64,000 nucleotides of DNA, taken from CAUZIZ01 sp965219855. Its GTDB lineage: Bacteria; Acidobacteriota; UBA6911; RPQK01; JAJDTT01. The stretch covers positions 186,001-250,000 of the forward strand of contig CBDCOR010000010.1 in assembly GCA_965219855.1 (NCBI GenBank). Direction: 5' to 3'. Below are positions 45,632 to 55,621 of the stretch, piece after piece. How positions within the stretch are numbered: the first letter of the stretch is position 1; the number at the start of each line of letters is the position of its first letter. The position numbers and the translations under genes were made by a program. A model generated the notes under the pieces. That model saw only the letters and a list, made by a program, of their open reading frames with translations. It did no database searches and was not told the DNA's origin.

Positions 45632-48359
45632 TTGATAGGACAAACCATCAACCACTACAAGATCACGAAGAAGATCGGCGAGGGAGGAATGGGCGCCGTC
45701 TATCAGGCCACCGACACCCGGCTGGGCCGGGAGGTGGCGCTGAAGATCCTGCCCGAGAAATTCGTCCGGGATCGCCAAAGGATGGGTCGATTTCAGAGAG
45801 AAGCCGAGGTGCTGGCCTCCCTCAATCATCCACACATCAGCACCATCCACGGTTTGGAGGAATCAGGGGAGGTCCGGGCTCTGGTCCTGGAACTGGTGGA
45901 AGGTCCGACACTCGGTGAAAGGATCGCCCAGGGCCCCATTCCATTGGACGACGCACTCCCCCTGGCGCTGGAGATGGCCCAGGCCCTGGAAGCGGCGCAC
46001 GAGAAGGGCATCATTCACCGAGATCTGAAGCCAGCCAACGTGAAGATCACGCCCGAGGGAGCGGTGAAGGTCCTGGACTTTGGCCTGGCTAAGGCGATGG
46101 AAGGGGAACTCTCTCAGCAGGAGTTGGCCAACTCTCCCACCCTCACGTTGGAGGTCACGCAGGAGGGAATCATCCTGGGAACGGCGGCCTATATGAGTCC
46201 GGAACAGGCGCGGGGCCAGACGGTAGACAAGCGGTCCGACATCTGGGCCTTCGGCCTGGTGTTCTTCGAGATGCTGACTGGCAAGGGGATGTATGCGGGA
46301 AGAAGCCTAACCGAGACCCTTGCCGCGGTGATTCACGAGGAACCGCACCTGGATGAGCTTCCTCAGGACACACCCCTGAGGATTCGGGACCTAATAGAGC
46401 GATGTCTCCGGAAAGACCCCAAGCTGAGGCTGCGGGACATGGGTGAAGCTCGCATCACGATTCACGAGTGCGTCACCCAGCCTGATCAACCGCAGGCCAC
46501 GGAGCGCCCGCGAGGAACTCCTCTCTGGGCACGTCTGGTGCCGGTGGCGGTGGCTGTCGTGCTGGCCGCGGCAGTGTATTTCTGGCCCGCTCCACCCGAT
46601 AGCGCCGAAAAGAAGATAGCCCGCTTCGAGATCCCGGTGGCAGAGGCCGAGGTCCTCGACCATCAGTTTCGCCGGGGGGTCGATCTATCGCCAGACGGGA
46701 AACAGCTAGCGTTCGTTGCGGCTCCCGCGAGGGACTCTTCCAAGAGACAGGTGTACGTCCACTCCCTGGAGAGAGGACAGACGAGGCCCCTTGCCGACGC
46801 CGAGAACGCCCCTCTTCCCTTCTTCTCCCACGATGGCGAGTGGCTGGGCATCTGGTCGTCCACCGATCGGAAGCTGAAAAAATACCCGCTTGAAGCAGGA
46901 ACCCCCACGACGATCTGCGATGCTCGACTGCCCTTCGGTGCGAGCTGGGCCTCGGACGACACCATCGTGTTCGCTCCGGATCAGGAAAGTGCCTTGTGGC
47001 GAGTATCGGCCTCGGGTGGAGAACCGATGGCGATCACAGAGTTTGGATCGGGAAGCAGGAGAGGTCAGTCATCGGCTTCCCCACGTGCTCCCTGGCGCAG
47101 ACGCCGTGCTCTTCACCGTGATGCGCTATCAGACCGACACCACCGGTTGGGATAAGTCACAGATCGCAGTCCAGTCGCTGGGAAGTCAGAAAAAAAAGAT
47201 CTTGATAGAGGGGGGCTCAGACGCCAGATACGTGCCCACCGGGCATCTGGTTTACGCCCTGGAGGGGACTCTGATGGCGGCCCCCTTCGATCTGGAGAAG
47301 CTGGAACAGACCGGCCCCGCCGTGCCTATCCAGGAGAGCGTCAGTCACGCTATCTACTCGGGCGTGTCAAACCAGGAAACCGGTGCGGGTCAGTTTGCCT
47401 TTTCCAACTCCGGGACGCTTGCCTACATCAGCGGCTCGCTCTTCCCTGAGGCCAAGCGACAGCTGGTGCGGGTAGACCGTAAGGGAGTCGAAGAGCCTAT
47501 CGATATCGACGCCGCCAAGTATGTCGCCGTCCGACTCTCTCCGGATCGCGCCCGACTGCTGCTGGACACACTCTACAAGACGTCCAGCATCTGGACCTAC
47601 GATCTGACCCGGGGCGCCAAGGCTCCGCAGACGTTTGAGGGGGACAACATGTGGCCCATCTGGTCTGCGGACGGTACCCGCTTCACCTTCGCCTCGGAGA
47701 GAGAGGGCCAGCGCATGCTCTTCTGGAAACCGGTAGACTCGGGAGGCAGTGCCGAGCGCTTGACTTCCGGGGATCGTCCCCAGGTTCCGGGTTCCTGGTC
47801 CCCAACCGGAGACACACTTGCCTTTGTGCAGCTGGATGCGGCCACAGGGGGCAATATCTGGATGCTGTCGCCGAAGGACTCGGATTCCACCGAGGTTTTC
47901 CTAGACACGCGGTTCGAGCAATCACAGCCCGAGTTCTCTCCGGATGGTCGCTGGTTGGCCTACGTCTCGACTGAGTCCGGTGGACACCAGGTCTACCTTC
48001 AGCCTTATCCGGGACCTGGACGGAAACTGCCGATTTCAACCCGAGGAGGGTTCTCCCCGGCTTGGTCTTCCAGCGGTCGGGAACTCTTCTATCGCTATGA
48101 CAAGAAGATCTGGGCAGTCGAGATCGGGGAGAATGGAAGCGCGGGCAATCCGGTTCCCCTTTTCGGAGGACCCTACCTCTCCAATGTGCAGTTCCGATCT
48201 TACGATGTGACTCCGGATGGGCAGAGTTTCCTGATGATCCGAGAGGATGAAGCAGAAATCGACCGCACCCTTCATGCGGCATACTACGGCAACAAGGTGC
48301 GCATCGTCCTCAACTGGTTCGAGGAACTCAAGCAGCTGGTGCCCACGACAGGGAACTGA
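45632..48359 (+). pseudogene. PD40-type Ser/Thr kinase with a single-base frameshift
   Basis: TTG start with GGAGG seven bases upstream. The kinase domain is complete: GEGGMG loop (16-21), VALK (Lys 38), IIHRDLKPAN (about 128-135), VLDFGLAK (about 148-155), TAAYMSPEQARG and SDIWAFGLVFFEML. One transmembrane helix (LVPVAVAVVLAAAVYFW, about 297-313) leads to an extracytoplasmic TolB/PD40 propeller. At 47041-47044 the codons for ITEF read GAGTTTGG where relatives have GAG-YTG-GAT (ITELD), so one extra T shifts the frame. The second frame resumes with GEVSHRLPHVLPG and runs to 48359, ending FEELKQLVPTTGN. Joined, the protein would be about 908 aa. It could be a real mutation or an assembly error. 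Confidence 0.85.
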
Positions 48360-48389
48360 TGTCAGCCCAGACGGCAACGGGAAACTGCT

Positions 48390-48556
48390 CGAGAACAGAG
48401 CATCTACACGCCCTACAGCTGGCTTCACTGCCGTCCCATCATAAGGATCCTTTCGATCGTCTCATCATCGCCCAGGCCCAGACCGAGCGCCTCCCGGTCC
48501 TGACCGTCGACAGCCAGTTCCCTCGCTACGATCTGAGGCTGCTCTGGGCGAGCTGA
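48390..48556 (+). pseudogene. PIN-domain toxin C-terminal remnant
   Basis: The frame reads EHLHALQLASLPSHHKDPFDRLIIAQAQTERLPVLTVDSQF in order, the C-terminal half of a VapC-like PIN nuclease, with the catalytic Asp of HKDPFDR and the final Asp of LTVDSQF. The first half and any antitoxin are absent. It begins right after the stop of the kinase pseudogene. Confidence 0.6.
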
Positions 48557-48596
48557 AGCAATGGTCCCAAGCAGTTGGGCCTAAAGTCGATCCATC

Positions 48597-48673
48597 GTAG
48601 CGATGGCCTCCAGGCCGCCGTCCGTCGAGTCGAAGGCTCGAAGATGAGCACTTCGGACTGGACCAAGGCTATA
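48597..48673. repeat. Dispersed palindromic repeat, family 1 (copy e, diverged)
   Basis: It begins GTAGCGATGGCCTCCAGGCC and ends GGACTGGACCAAGGCTATAG. It lies just upstream of the third PD40 kinase gene. Confidence 0.65.
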
Positions 48674-48718
48674 GTATGGACTGAGCCGCTTTTCCGGAAA
48701 AACCTGGAGGTCAACACA

Positions 48719-50148
48719 CTGTTAGGCCAGACGATCAGCCACTACCGGATCACGGCCAAGCTGGGCGAAGGCGGAATGGGTGCCGTCTACCGAGCCACCG
48801 ATACTCAGCTAAGCCGCGAGGTGGCGCTCAAGATTTTGCCAGGGAAGTTCGTCCAGGATCGCCAGATGCTGAGCCGATTTCAGCGCGAAGCAGAGGTGCT
48901 GGCTTCGCTCAATCATCCTCACATCAGCATCATCCACGGCCTCGAGGAATCAGGCGAGCTGCGCGCGCTGGTCCTGGAGCTGGTGGAAGGCGCGACGTTG
49001 GCAGAGCGGATTACCAAAGGCCCGATCCCGGTGGACGAGGCCCTTCAGATCTCGCTGGAGATCGCTCAAGCTCTGGAGGCGACTCACGAGAGCCGAATCA
49101 TTCACCGGGATCTGAAGCCGGCCAACGTCAAGATCACCCCGGAAGGATCGGTCAAGGTCCTGGACTTCGGTCTGGCCAAGGTGACAGAGCTCTCGCAAGA
49201 GGCGTCGGATCCTCTCAGGCTGGCCCCTGACGCGACACAGCAGGGTGTCGTCATGGGGACGGCGGCGTACATGAGTCCGGAGCAGGCGCGAGGACAGGAG
49301 CTGGACAAGCGCACCGACATCTGGTCCTTCGGCCTGGTGTTGTTCGAGATGTTGACCGGAAAGGGGATGTACGCGGGAAAGAGTCTTACCGAAACACTTG
49401 CCGCGGTCATCCACGAGGAGCCCATCCTGGAGGAGCTGCCCCCGAACACTCCCCGCACCGTTCGGCGGCTACTTGAGCGGTGTCTGCTCAAAAGACTCCA
49501 GTATGCGTCTCCGGGACATGGGAGACGCTCGTATCGCCATTGATGAATGTCTCAGCGGTAACGTCAAGGAGGACCCTCTTACGCCTTCGAGTGCAAGGCC
49601 CCTGTGGAGACGGCTGGCTCCCTGGGCCGCCATACCGGTGCTGGTGATCGGAGCCTGGATGATTCGATCCTGGTTGGCTCCGCTCCCGGAGAAAACCATC
49701 TCGCGATGGGAGATACCCTTGGAGAAGAGCGACGTAATCGGCCACCGATTCCGTACCGGAGTTGCGTTTTCTCCGGATGGCTCCCTGCCGGCATTTGTGG
49801 GCGCCTCGAATCCATCAAATCCCCGATATACCGTCTATCTTCGGCCCCTGGATCGGTGGGATCAGTTGCCTTTTTCCGATACCCATGACCTGTGGATGCC
49901 CTTCTTTTCTCCTGATGGAAAATGGCTCGGAGTGGCTTCGAATGCGAGAGACGGTTCCGGAGGCAAACTGAGAAAATACCCTCTCGATGGAGGGGCTCCT
50001 ACCACAATCTGTGATTGTAGGTCGTTGGCTTATGGCGCCAGTTGGTCCTCGGACGATACGATCGTCTTTGCTTGTGAACAGACCGGCGGGCTGTGGCGAG
50101 TTTCCGCCTCGGGAGGGGAGCCAGAACAGATCACCGAGCTGGATCTAG
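48719..50148 (+). pseudogene. PD40-type Ser/Thr kinase, 5' part (frameshifted and interrupted)
   Basis: The likely start is CTG 48719 with GGAGG upstream, since the protein begins LLGQTISHYRITAKLGEGGMG. The kinase core is present: VALKILPGKF, IIHRDLKPAN, VLDFGLAK, AAYMSPEQARG. At 49489-49492 the run AAAA replaces the AAA expected for LLKDSSMRLRDMG, shifting the frame; the second frame then continues through a transmembrane helix (WAAIPVLVIGAWMI) and the first propeller blades to SASGGEPEQITELD. The gene is then broken by two inserted elements (50149-51885 and 51886-53677) and resumes at 53679. Confidence 0.85.
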
Positions 50149-51885
50149 CCCGCATAGATCACCGATTTGGAAATGAAGGTGATTTTGGTAGGCCGGAACG
50201 GTTTTCTGAGAGTTTCGCTATCGATCCGGTCCAGGTCGAGTGATGCGGTGGTGTGGAGGGTCGTGAATGGAGCGTTTTTCGGGTTCGGAACAGCGTGACG
50301 GAATGCATTCAGGCAGAGCTCGGCCTGAGCGATGGAACGATTTCGTTTTTGGGGGCGTTTGATCGGGACAGACCTTAGCAGCGCAGAGGAATGGCCTGGA
50401 GGTTTCGAACGACGGCAGCGAAGACCTCGCTGTAGGGATAGGCTTCCGACATGGAGATCCAGACGTGGCGGACCGTGAGGCGGACTTGGGCGCCGATCTT
50501 CAGGAGCTTCAAGCGAATCGTCTGACACTGAGCGCGAGCCAGGGGGGTCTGCTTCAGTCCGAGACGACGCAAGGCGTGCATGAGCATGTAGGCGGCGGAG
50601 GACAGATACAGCCGGAGTTGATTGGCGCGCATCGTTGCCGCGCTGGTCCGGTCGGCGAACAGACCCAACTGCTGTTCTTTTATGCGGTTCTCCATGTCGC
50701 CCCGCGCACAGTAGAAGTCTTCGTAGAGCGCGCGGGCCCCCAGGCGTTCCGGCGACAGGGAGGTGACGACGAATCGGGGATTGGCGCCTTTGTCCAGGAA
50801 CTCGGCCTTGCCGACGACGCGTCGCTCCGAGGTCCAACTGTGGCGAGTCCGGTAGCGGAAATCCTTGAACACCCGCGCCGGTCGCCCGGTGGCGTTGAAC
50901 TCGGCTTCGGCCTGAGTCATCGCTTCGGCGATCTCTGACTTGAGCCGATCATTGTTGGCCAACCCCATCACGTAATCCACGTGATGGTCTTCACACCAGC
51001 GGAGCAAGTCATCCCGGCAAAAGCCCGAGTCGGCCCGGATGACGATCGAGACCTCCGGCCAGCTCTGCCGAATCCGGCCGACGATCCGTTCCAGTTCCTC
51101 CGCCGATCCCGCGGCCCCATCGATATTGGAACACCGCAACCGGGCGCACAGCAGATGCTCCCCCGAGAAGATGTACAGCGGGAGATAACAGTAGTGGCGG
51201 TAGTAACCGTGAAAGAACCGGCCTTCCTGCTGGCCATGGATCGGGTCGTCGGTCGCATCCAGATCCAGCACGATCTCCTCGGGCGCCGATTCGTGGGACT
51301 CCACGAAGGCATCCACCATCCAGCCGTCGATCCGGTCCGGGTCCATCGCGATCTTCTTGTACCGCTCCTGCTCATCGACCTCGGCGCCGGTCAACTCCAA
51401 CCGGTTCAGCGTACACCTGCCCGCCAGCGCCTTCCCCCGATCTGAGGCCTGCCGCCGCCTCTCCCCCAACGGATCGGCCTTATTCACCGCCACCGCCAGC
51501 ATCGGATCGGTGCGCAACTGATCATGATCGTTCAGATCCTCGTACCCCAGACAGAGTCCGTAGATGCGCTGCCCCAACAACTCCTCGACCGTGTGTTCGA
51601 TCAACCGCGCATCCCGGTGATCCCTGAAACACTCAGCCAGTCCGGCGATCAGACCCGTCCCCCTCTCGACCTCTCGCAACAGCAGCACCCCCGCATCGGA
51701 GGTGATCTTTCCACCGTCGAACCGCGCCTTCACTTTGCGTTGAGATAGTTGGTGACATTCGAACCTGACTTGTTTACACTCTGTTCTCATAAGGGCCGCC
51801 TCCGTTTGCGTGTGAAAACGTTCATTCAAAACGCTTTATACCAAACAGGGCGGCCTTTTGAGATCCTATCGGTGATCTATGCGGG
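50149..51885 (-). mobile_element. Second IS1380-family insertion sequence
   Basis: A 1737-bp element with 18-bp inverted ends CCCGCATAGATCACCGAT (50149-50166 and the complement ending at 51885). CTAG flanks both sides (50145-50148 and 51886-51889), the same target duplication as the element at 24053-25923, though the two elements differ in sequence. It sits exactly at the junction between the kinase gene and the 538-aa ORF element. Confidence 0.92.
50375..51790 (-). CDS. IS1380-family transposase (second type)
   Basis: A 471-aa DDE transposase from ATG 51790 with GGAGG nearby; TTG 51829 would add 13 residues. Typical family sequence: FDGGKITSDAGVLLLREVERGTGL, LCLGYEDLNDHDQLRTDPML, EIVLDLDATDDPIHGQQEGRFFHGYY with the first Asp pair, IVIRADSGFCRDDLLRWCE with the second Asp, and MENRIKEQQLGLFADRTSA with the Glu. 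ANQLRLYLSSAAYMLMHALRR closes the core. It looks intact and differs clearly from the transposase at 24173-25693. Confidence 0.94.
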   Translation of the reverse strand: MRTECKQVRFECHQLSQRKVKARFDGGKITSDAGVLLLREVERGTGLIAGLAECFRDHRDARLIEHTVEELLGQRIYGLCLGYEDLNDHDQLRTDPMLAVAVNKADPLGERRRQASDRGKALAGRCTLNRLELTGAEVDEQERYKKIAMDPDRIDGWMVDAFVESHESAPEEIVLDLDATDDPIHGQQEGRFFHGYYRHYCYLPLYIFSGEHLLCARLRCSNIDGAAGSAEELERIVGRIRQSWPEVSIVIRADSGFCRDDLLRWCEDHHVDYVMGLANNDRLKSEIAEAMTQAEAEFNATGRPARVFKDFRYRTRHSWTSERRVVGKAEFLDKGANPRFVVTSLSPERLGARALYEDFYCARGDMENRIKEQQLGLFADRTSAATMRANQLRLYLSSAAYMLMHALRRLGLKQTPLARAQCQTIRLKLLKIGAQVRLTVRHVWISMSEAYPYSEVFAAVVRNLQAIPLRC

Positions 51886-53677
51886 CTAGAGACCCCTTGG
51901 TCAAGAAAAAGTTCACAAACTGATCAAGAAGTGTCAAGCAGCGAGTAGTTGCTCTTCAACAAAGACGTTCAGCGAGCGGTCGAACCGTCGCCAAGCCGTC
52001 GCCAGCGGACAGCGCTGAGCCACTTCCTGTGGCAGCTTGAGATCGAGCGCCGTCAAGCCCGGTGCCAGGACTCGACCGTAGGCTTTGATGAAGAGGACAG
52101 CCACCTTTCTTCCCAAGGGCGTTAGATGGTACCGGCGCTTGCGGGGCACTTTGTCAATGAGTCCCTTTCGCCTCAACCGGCGCAGATCGTAGCTCGCCTG
52201 GCGTGAAGTGTAGGGGGCATCGAGCAAGGCGGAGACTTGCTCCACCAGTCGACGGTTGTCAAAACCGGCTACGAGACAGCTAAATGCGACCAGGCTGGAG
52301 AAGACCGCCATCACCCGAGGATCGCCAAAGCGAAGGCCAGAACTGTGTAGACCCTCGGCAGTTTTCGAGGGTTGGCTCACCTTTTGGAAGGTGAGCACGT
52401 CGGGTGCCGGTCGAGCGTCTGCAGCTTCGGCGTCGCACAGACGCCGGTTGGCGGAATCGCCAACAGCCCAAAGGGCATACCAGTTGCGAGCGCAAACGCG
52501 GCGACCCACTCCGAAGTCGCGGCTGTCGCAGATCACGGTTTCGGTCCGCAAGGCGCGGCCCTCTTTGAAATATTGCTTGATACGAGACGACTTGTAATAA
52601 CAACTGAGGACCGGGTCCACCCCTCGTCTGAGGACTCGGGAGCGAAAGCTTCCGGGAGTTCGTCGGGTGATTCGCCGATCGAAGATCAGCGTCACCTGTT
52701 CGGGGCGACCAATGTCCAAATGGTCTCGAATCACCCCTTCGAACCACATCCGCCCGGCCTGGGGTCGGTCAAAGACACAGGTGTCGGAGACCTCGAACTG
52801 GCGGAAAGCCAACTCGTAGGTGTAACCGGCCTCGAAGTCCTCCGAGCTGAAGGGAGAAGGTAAACGCCACCACCAACGCCAGAAGAAGCTGCGCACGGCC
52901 CCCGAACCCAACCGGTCACAGATGCTCTGCAGGGCCTCGGGATCGGCGCAAGAACGGAATCCGTTGTCCAGGGCCTCGTAGGCGATGCCCGCTTTTTCTA
53001 GTTGCCGCTTGACCCACTCATGGCCGTTGAGCCACAGCCAGATGGGATAAGGCGCGTAGGCATTGGTCTTCCAAAACGTGCCGCCCCACTCGGAGTCCCA
53101 GAGGTAGAAGTAGAAGTGGTTGATGTAAACCATCTGACGGCCCCACTCCATATGGGGATGCGCGGCCGTTTCCTGCCCTTTGCCCTTCCAGGACCGCCAC
53201 GCCGATGCTTTCTCCTGGGCAATGCCGATCAACACCACCCGCTCTTGGCCTTCCTTCGCCGCCGCTTCCAGGTAGGGACGAGCCGTCTCCTCCTTGTTTT
53301 CCCCTTTCTTGAAGTGCACTACCGGAATATTGTGTTCTTCGGCGAAGCGGTGAATGGCTTTGACGTAGCCTTGACCGATCTTGCCGAAGGCCGCCGAGGA
53401 GGGGATCTTGAACCCCTTGACCCAACGCAGAAAGGTACAGACTTGTCCCACCGACTGCAGCTTGGGAACGTAAGCCTGCAAGAACACTCGGTCGATGCAG
53501 CGGCACTTGAGAGTGACGTGATCCCGCAATAGACTGGCATAGTCGGTCATGACAACCTCCAGTGTTTTGGTTATCACCGAAGGTTATCGCCGACACGACG
53601 AGAGGGCAATCCTCCAGGATCGCCCTCTCTACATTCTTCTCAGTTCTTACTCGGCGGTATGAGGTCGCTCGCTACAA
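51886..53677 (-). mobile_element. Candidate new mobile element carrying a 538-aa ORF
   Basis: The segment separates two halves of a kinase gene that read on smoothly (ELD before, GEVSHRLPFVLPDGKAVLFT after). On the minus strand it opens with TTGTAGCGAGCGACCTC and closes with TTGATCAGTTTGTGAAC, ACCAAGGGG and CTAG. Both ends recur on the 389-bp element at 26878-27266 with the same polarity. There are no terminal inverted repeats. A strong hairpin (GAGAGGGC...GCCCTCTC, about 53603-53632) precedes the gene, and a subterminal pair TTGATCA/TGACCAA lies near the other end. Exact ends are uncertain by a few bases. Confidence 0.65.
51934..53550 (-). CDS. Unrecognised protein of the candidate mobile element
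   Basis: A 538-aa protein from ATG 53550 with GGAGG upstream; TTG/ATG alternatives reach 53577. I do not recognise a characterised family. Visible segments are RSIDRxFLQAY-like CRCIDRVFLQAYVPKLQSVG at the N-terminus, AHPHMEWGRQMVYINHFYFYLWD (an HxH pair), RSFFWRWWWRLPSPFS, VTLIFDRRITRRTPGSF, and YYKSSRIKQYFKEGRALRTE followed by CDSRDFGVGRR. The C-terminal 110 residues form a winged helix-turn-helix (YTSRQASYDLRRLRRKGLIDK, RRYHLTPLGRKVAV). The context, inserted in a kinase gene and with conserved element ends, suggests a transposase or recombinase. The HxH and the Tyr-rich stretch could hint at HUH chemistry, but that is speculation. Confidence 0.6.
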   Translation of the reverse strand: MTDYASLLRDHVTLKCRCIDRVFLQAYVPKLQSVGQVCTFLRWVKGFKIPSSAAFGKIGQGYVKAIHRFAEEHNIPVVHFKKGENKEETARPYLEAAAKEGQERVVLIGIAQEKASAWRSWKGKGQETAAHPHMEWGRQMVYINHFYFYLWDSEWGGTFWKTNAYAPYPIWLWLNGHEWVKRQLEKAGIAYEALDNGFRSCADPEALQSICDRLGSGAVRSFFWRWWWRLPSPFSSEDFEAGYTYELAFRQFEVSDTCVFDRPQAGRMWFEGVIRDHLDIGRPEQVTLIFDRRITRRTPGSFRSRVLRRGVDPVLSCYYKSSRIKQYFKEGRALRTETVICDSRDFGVGRRVCARNWYALWAVGDSANRRLCDAEAADARPAPDVLTFQKVSQPSKTAEGLHSSGLRFGDPRVMAVFSSLVAFSCLVAGFDNRRLVEQVSALLDAPYTSRQASYDLRRLRRKGLIDKVPRKRRYHLTPLGRKVAVLFIKAYGRVLAPGLTALDLKLPQEVAQRCPLATAWRRFDRSLNVFVEEQLLAA

Positions 53678-53678
53678 G

Positions 53679-54994
53679 TAGGTGAGGTAAGTCACCGACT
53701 CCCCTTCGTGCTCCCCGACGGAAAGGCAGTGCTGTTTACGGTCCTGCGATATCACACCGCCCTTGTCGACTGGAGCAAGGTAGAGATCGCGGTTCACTCG
53801 TTTGAAACCGGGAAACGGAAGGTCTTGATCGAAGGAGGTTCAGATGCCCGCTACACCCCTTCCGGGCATCTGGTCTTCGCTCGAGAAGGGACGCTGTGGG
53901 CGGCACCTTTCGACCTGGACGGCTTGGCACTGAAGGGTCCCGCGGTTCGGGTCCTGGAAGGTGTCAGTCACTCACTGTACGCGAGAAATGGTCGCGACGA
54001 GACCGGCGCTGCACAGTTTGCCTTTTCCCAGTCTGGATCCCTTGCCTACATCCGAGGGTCAGTCCTTCCCGAAGAAAAGAGAGAGGTCATCCGGGTGGGT
54101 CGCGACGGCAAAGTGGAGACCATCGGCATCGAGCGGGCCCGATACAGTGGAGCTCATTTCTCTCCCGACCAAACTCAAGTGCTGCTCAGCACATTCCACA
54201 AGAGCCCGGAAATCTGGACCTACGATCTTGGTCGAAGTGCCCGCAGTATTCAGGCATCTGAAGGGATGATTAGTGAACCGATCTGGTCCTCGGACGGCAC
54301 CCGTATCGTCTTCGTCTCGGAGAAGGATGGTCAGCGCAATCTCGTCTGGAAACCGGTCGACTCTGATGAGGAGGCCGAGCATTTGACCTTGGGCAGTCCA
54401 GGCTCCTGGTCGCCGGATGGGACGGACCTTGCGTTTGCACGAGTCAAACCGAACACTGAATACGACTCGGATATCTGGATCCTGTCGATGGACGGTTCCC
54501 GTTCCGAGAAGCCCTTTGTGCAGACTGAGTTTAAGGAAGGGTTTCCTGAGTTTTCTCCGGATGGTCGTTGGATGGCCTACGTCTCCAATGAAAGCGGGCA
54601 GCATGAAGTCTATGTCCAGCCCTATCCCGGACCCGGAAGCAGGAAGCGGATTTCCACCGACGAGGGGTGGGCCCCGGTATGGTCAGGGAGTGGGGAGGAG
54701 CTCTTCTACCTTATTGGGTATGGTCGACCGGGGCCGAAGCAGTACTGGGCAGTTGACATCACGGTCACTGGGGATGATTTGACACCCGGCATCCCGGTCT
54801 TTCTTTTCGAGCAGGAGTGTGTGGCAGGAAATCCGAACCGAGCCTACGATGTAACCAGAGACGGCCAACACTTCCTGATGGTGTCCAGGAGTCCGACCCA
54901 GGAGAGGGCGGTGTTGATGGAGCACTTCGGAGACAAGGTGAGCATCGTCCTCAACTGGTTCGAGGAGCTCAAGCGGCTGGCTCCCACGGACTAG
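53679..54994 (+). pseudogene. PD40-type Ser/Thr kinase, 3' part
   Basis: This is the continuation of the gene broken at 50148. It resumes with GEVSHRLPFVLPDGKAVLF (the first codons lie just before 53708) and gives the remaining propeller blades: GTLWAAPFDLDGLALKGPAV, FAFSQSGSLAYIRG, EPIWSSDGTRIVFVSEKDGQ, FPEFSPDGRWMAYVSNESGQ and ADVVQPYPGPG-like HEVYVQPYPGPGSRKRIST. It ends with VSIVLNWFEELKRLAPTD. Once the 3.5 kb of inserted DNA is taken out, only the frameshift near 49490 would remain. Confidence 0.85.
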
Positions 54995-55017
54995 TGAGCA
55001 GTGAGCAGTGAGCAGTT
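54994..55017. repeat. Short tandem repeat
   Basis: GTGAGCA is repeated three times in a row just after the kinase stop codon. No function is apparent. Confidence 0.6.
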
Positions 55018-55060
55018 CTTGGCATTGCAGCGGTGCCAGGTACGGGAACGATACTAGACG

Positions 55061-55621
55061 TCACAGATTCGTCTCGAACAGATCGTACAGACGCTCTAGG
55101 ATCTCGGGCGCCTTCTTGAGCTGCGTCAGTGGTTTCAGCTCTCTTAGAATAAGTTTGTCGTTCAGATTCTGCTGGCGGCGGATGATCGTCTCGACATCGA
55201 TCCAGTCCTGGGGTCGGTTTGCGAAGCACTTGTGGACGATCAGGTCCTCGGCGCTGCAGGTGGTCAGGCCTACCCGAGCGTCTATGGCCCAACGGGTGGA
55301 TCGCTCCACGGTTGCCCTTTCAAAAGGCAGGGCGCCAAGGGAAATATCCACGGGTATCTGGTTGCTTCCCTGCACCAGCAAGACTCGTGACTCGAGCGCG
55401 AACTGCCGTGTCTCGGGAATTCGCCCCTGGAACCGGGCTAGAATCGGATCGATGTAGGCTTCCTCGCTACCGAACCCTGTTAGCAAGGTCAGGTCGGCAT
55501 CCGCGGTGAAGCGGGGCTTCCCCCAGCGTTGAACTGCCAGTCCTCCGATGAAGCAGTAATCCCAGTCTCGGGAGTCCAGGAACTGTTCGAGCTCCCACGC
55601 TGCTTCGAAGATCGGATTCAT
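55061..55621 (-). CDS. AbiEii-like nucleotidyltransferase
   Basis: A 186-aa protein of the nucleotidyltransferase fold used by AbiEii/MenT-type toxins. YCFIGGLAVQRWGKPRFTADADLTLL holds the GG-x(n)-DxD active-site pattern (residues about 23-48). The rest (DISLGALPFERATVERST, SAEDLIVHKCFANRPQDWIDVETII) matches the C-terminal part of these proteins. It overlaps the upstream small gene by four bases, forming a two-gene unit like a toxin-antitoxin module, though I cannot show that the small protein is an antitoxin. A broken duplicate lies at 57017-57379. Confidence 0.75.
   Translation of the reverse strand: MNPIFEAAWELEQFLDSRDWDYCFIGGLAVQRWGKPRFTADADLTLLTGFGSEEAYIDPILARFQGRIPETRQFALESRVLLVQGSNQIPVDISLGALPFERATVERSTRWAIDARVGLTTCSAEDLIVHKCFANRPQDWIDVETIIRRQQNLNDKLILRELKPLTQLKKAPEILERLYDLFETNL

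Noticed and set aside
47036..49500. Programmed ribosomal frameshifting in the PD40 kinases
   Set aside because: The two shifts lie at different places in homologous genes and lack a canonical slippery heptamer with a downstream structure.
54994..55017. Short tandem repeat as a plasmid iteron or origin
   Set aside because: Only three 7-bp units and no replication gene nearby.
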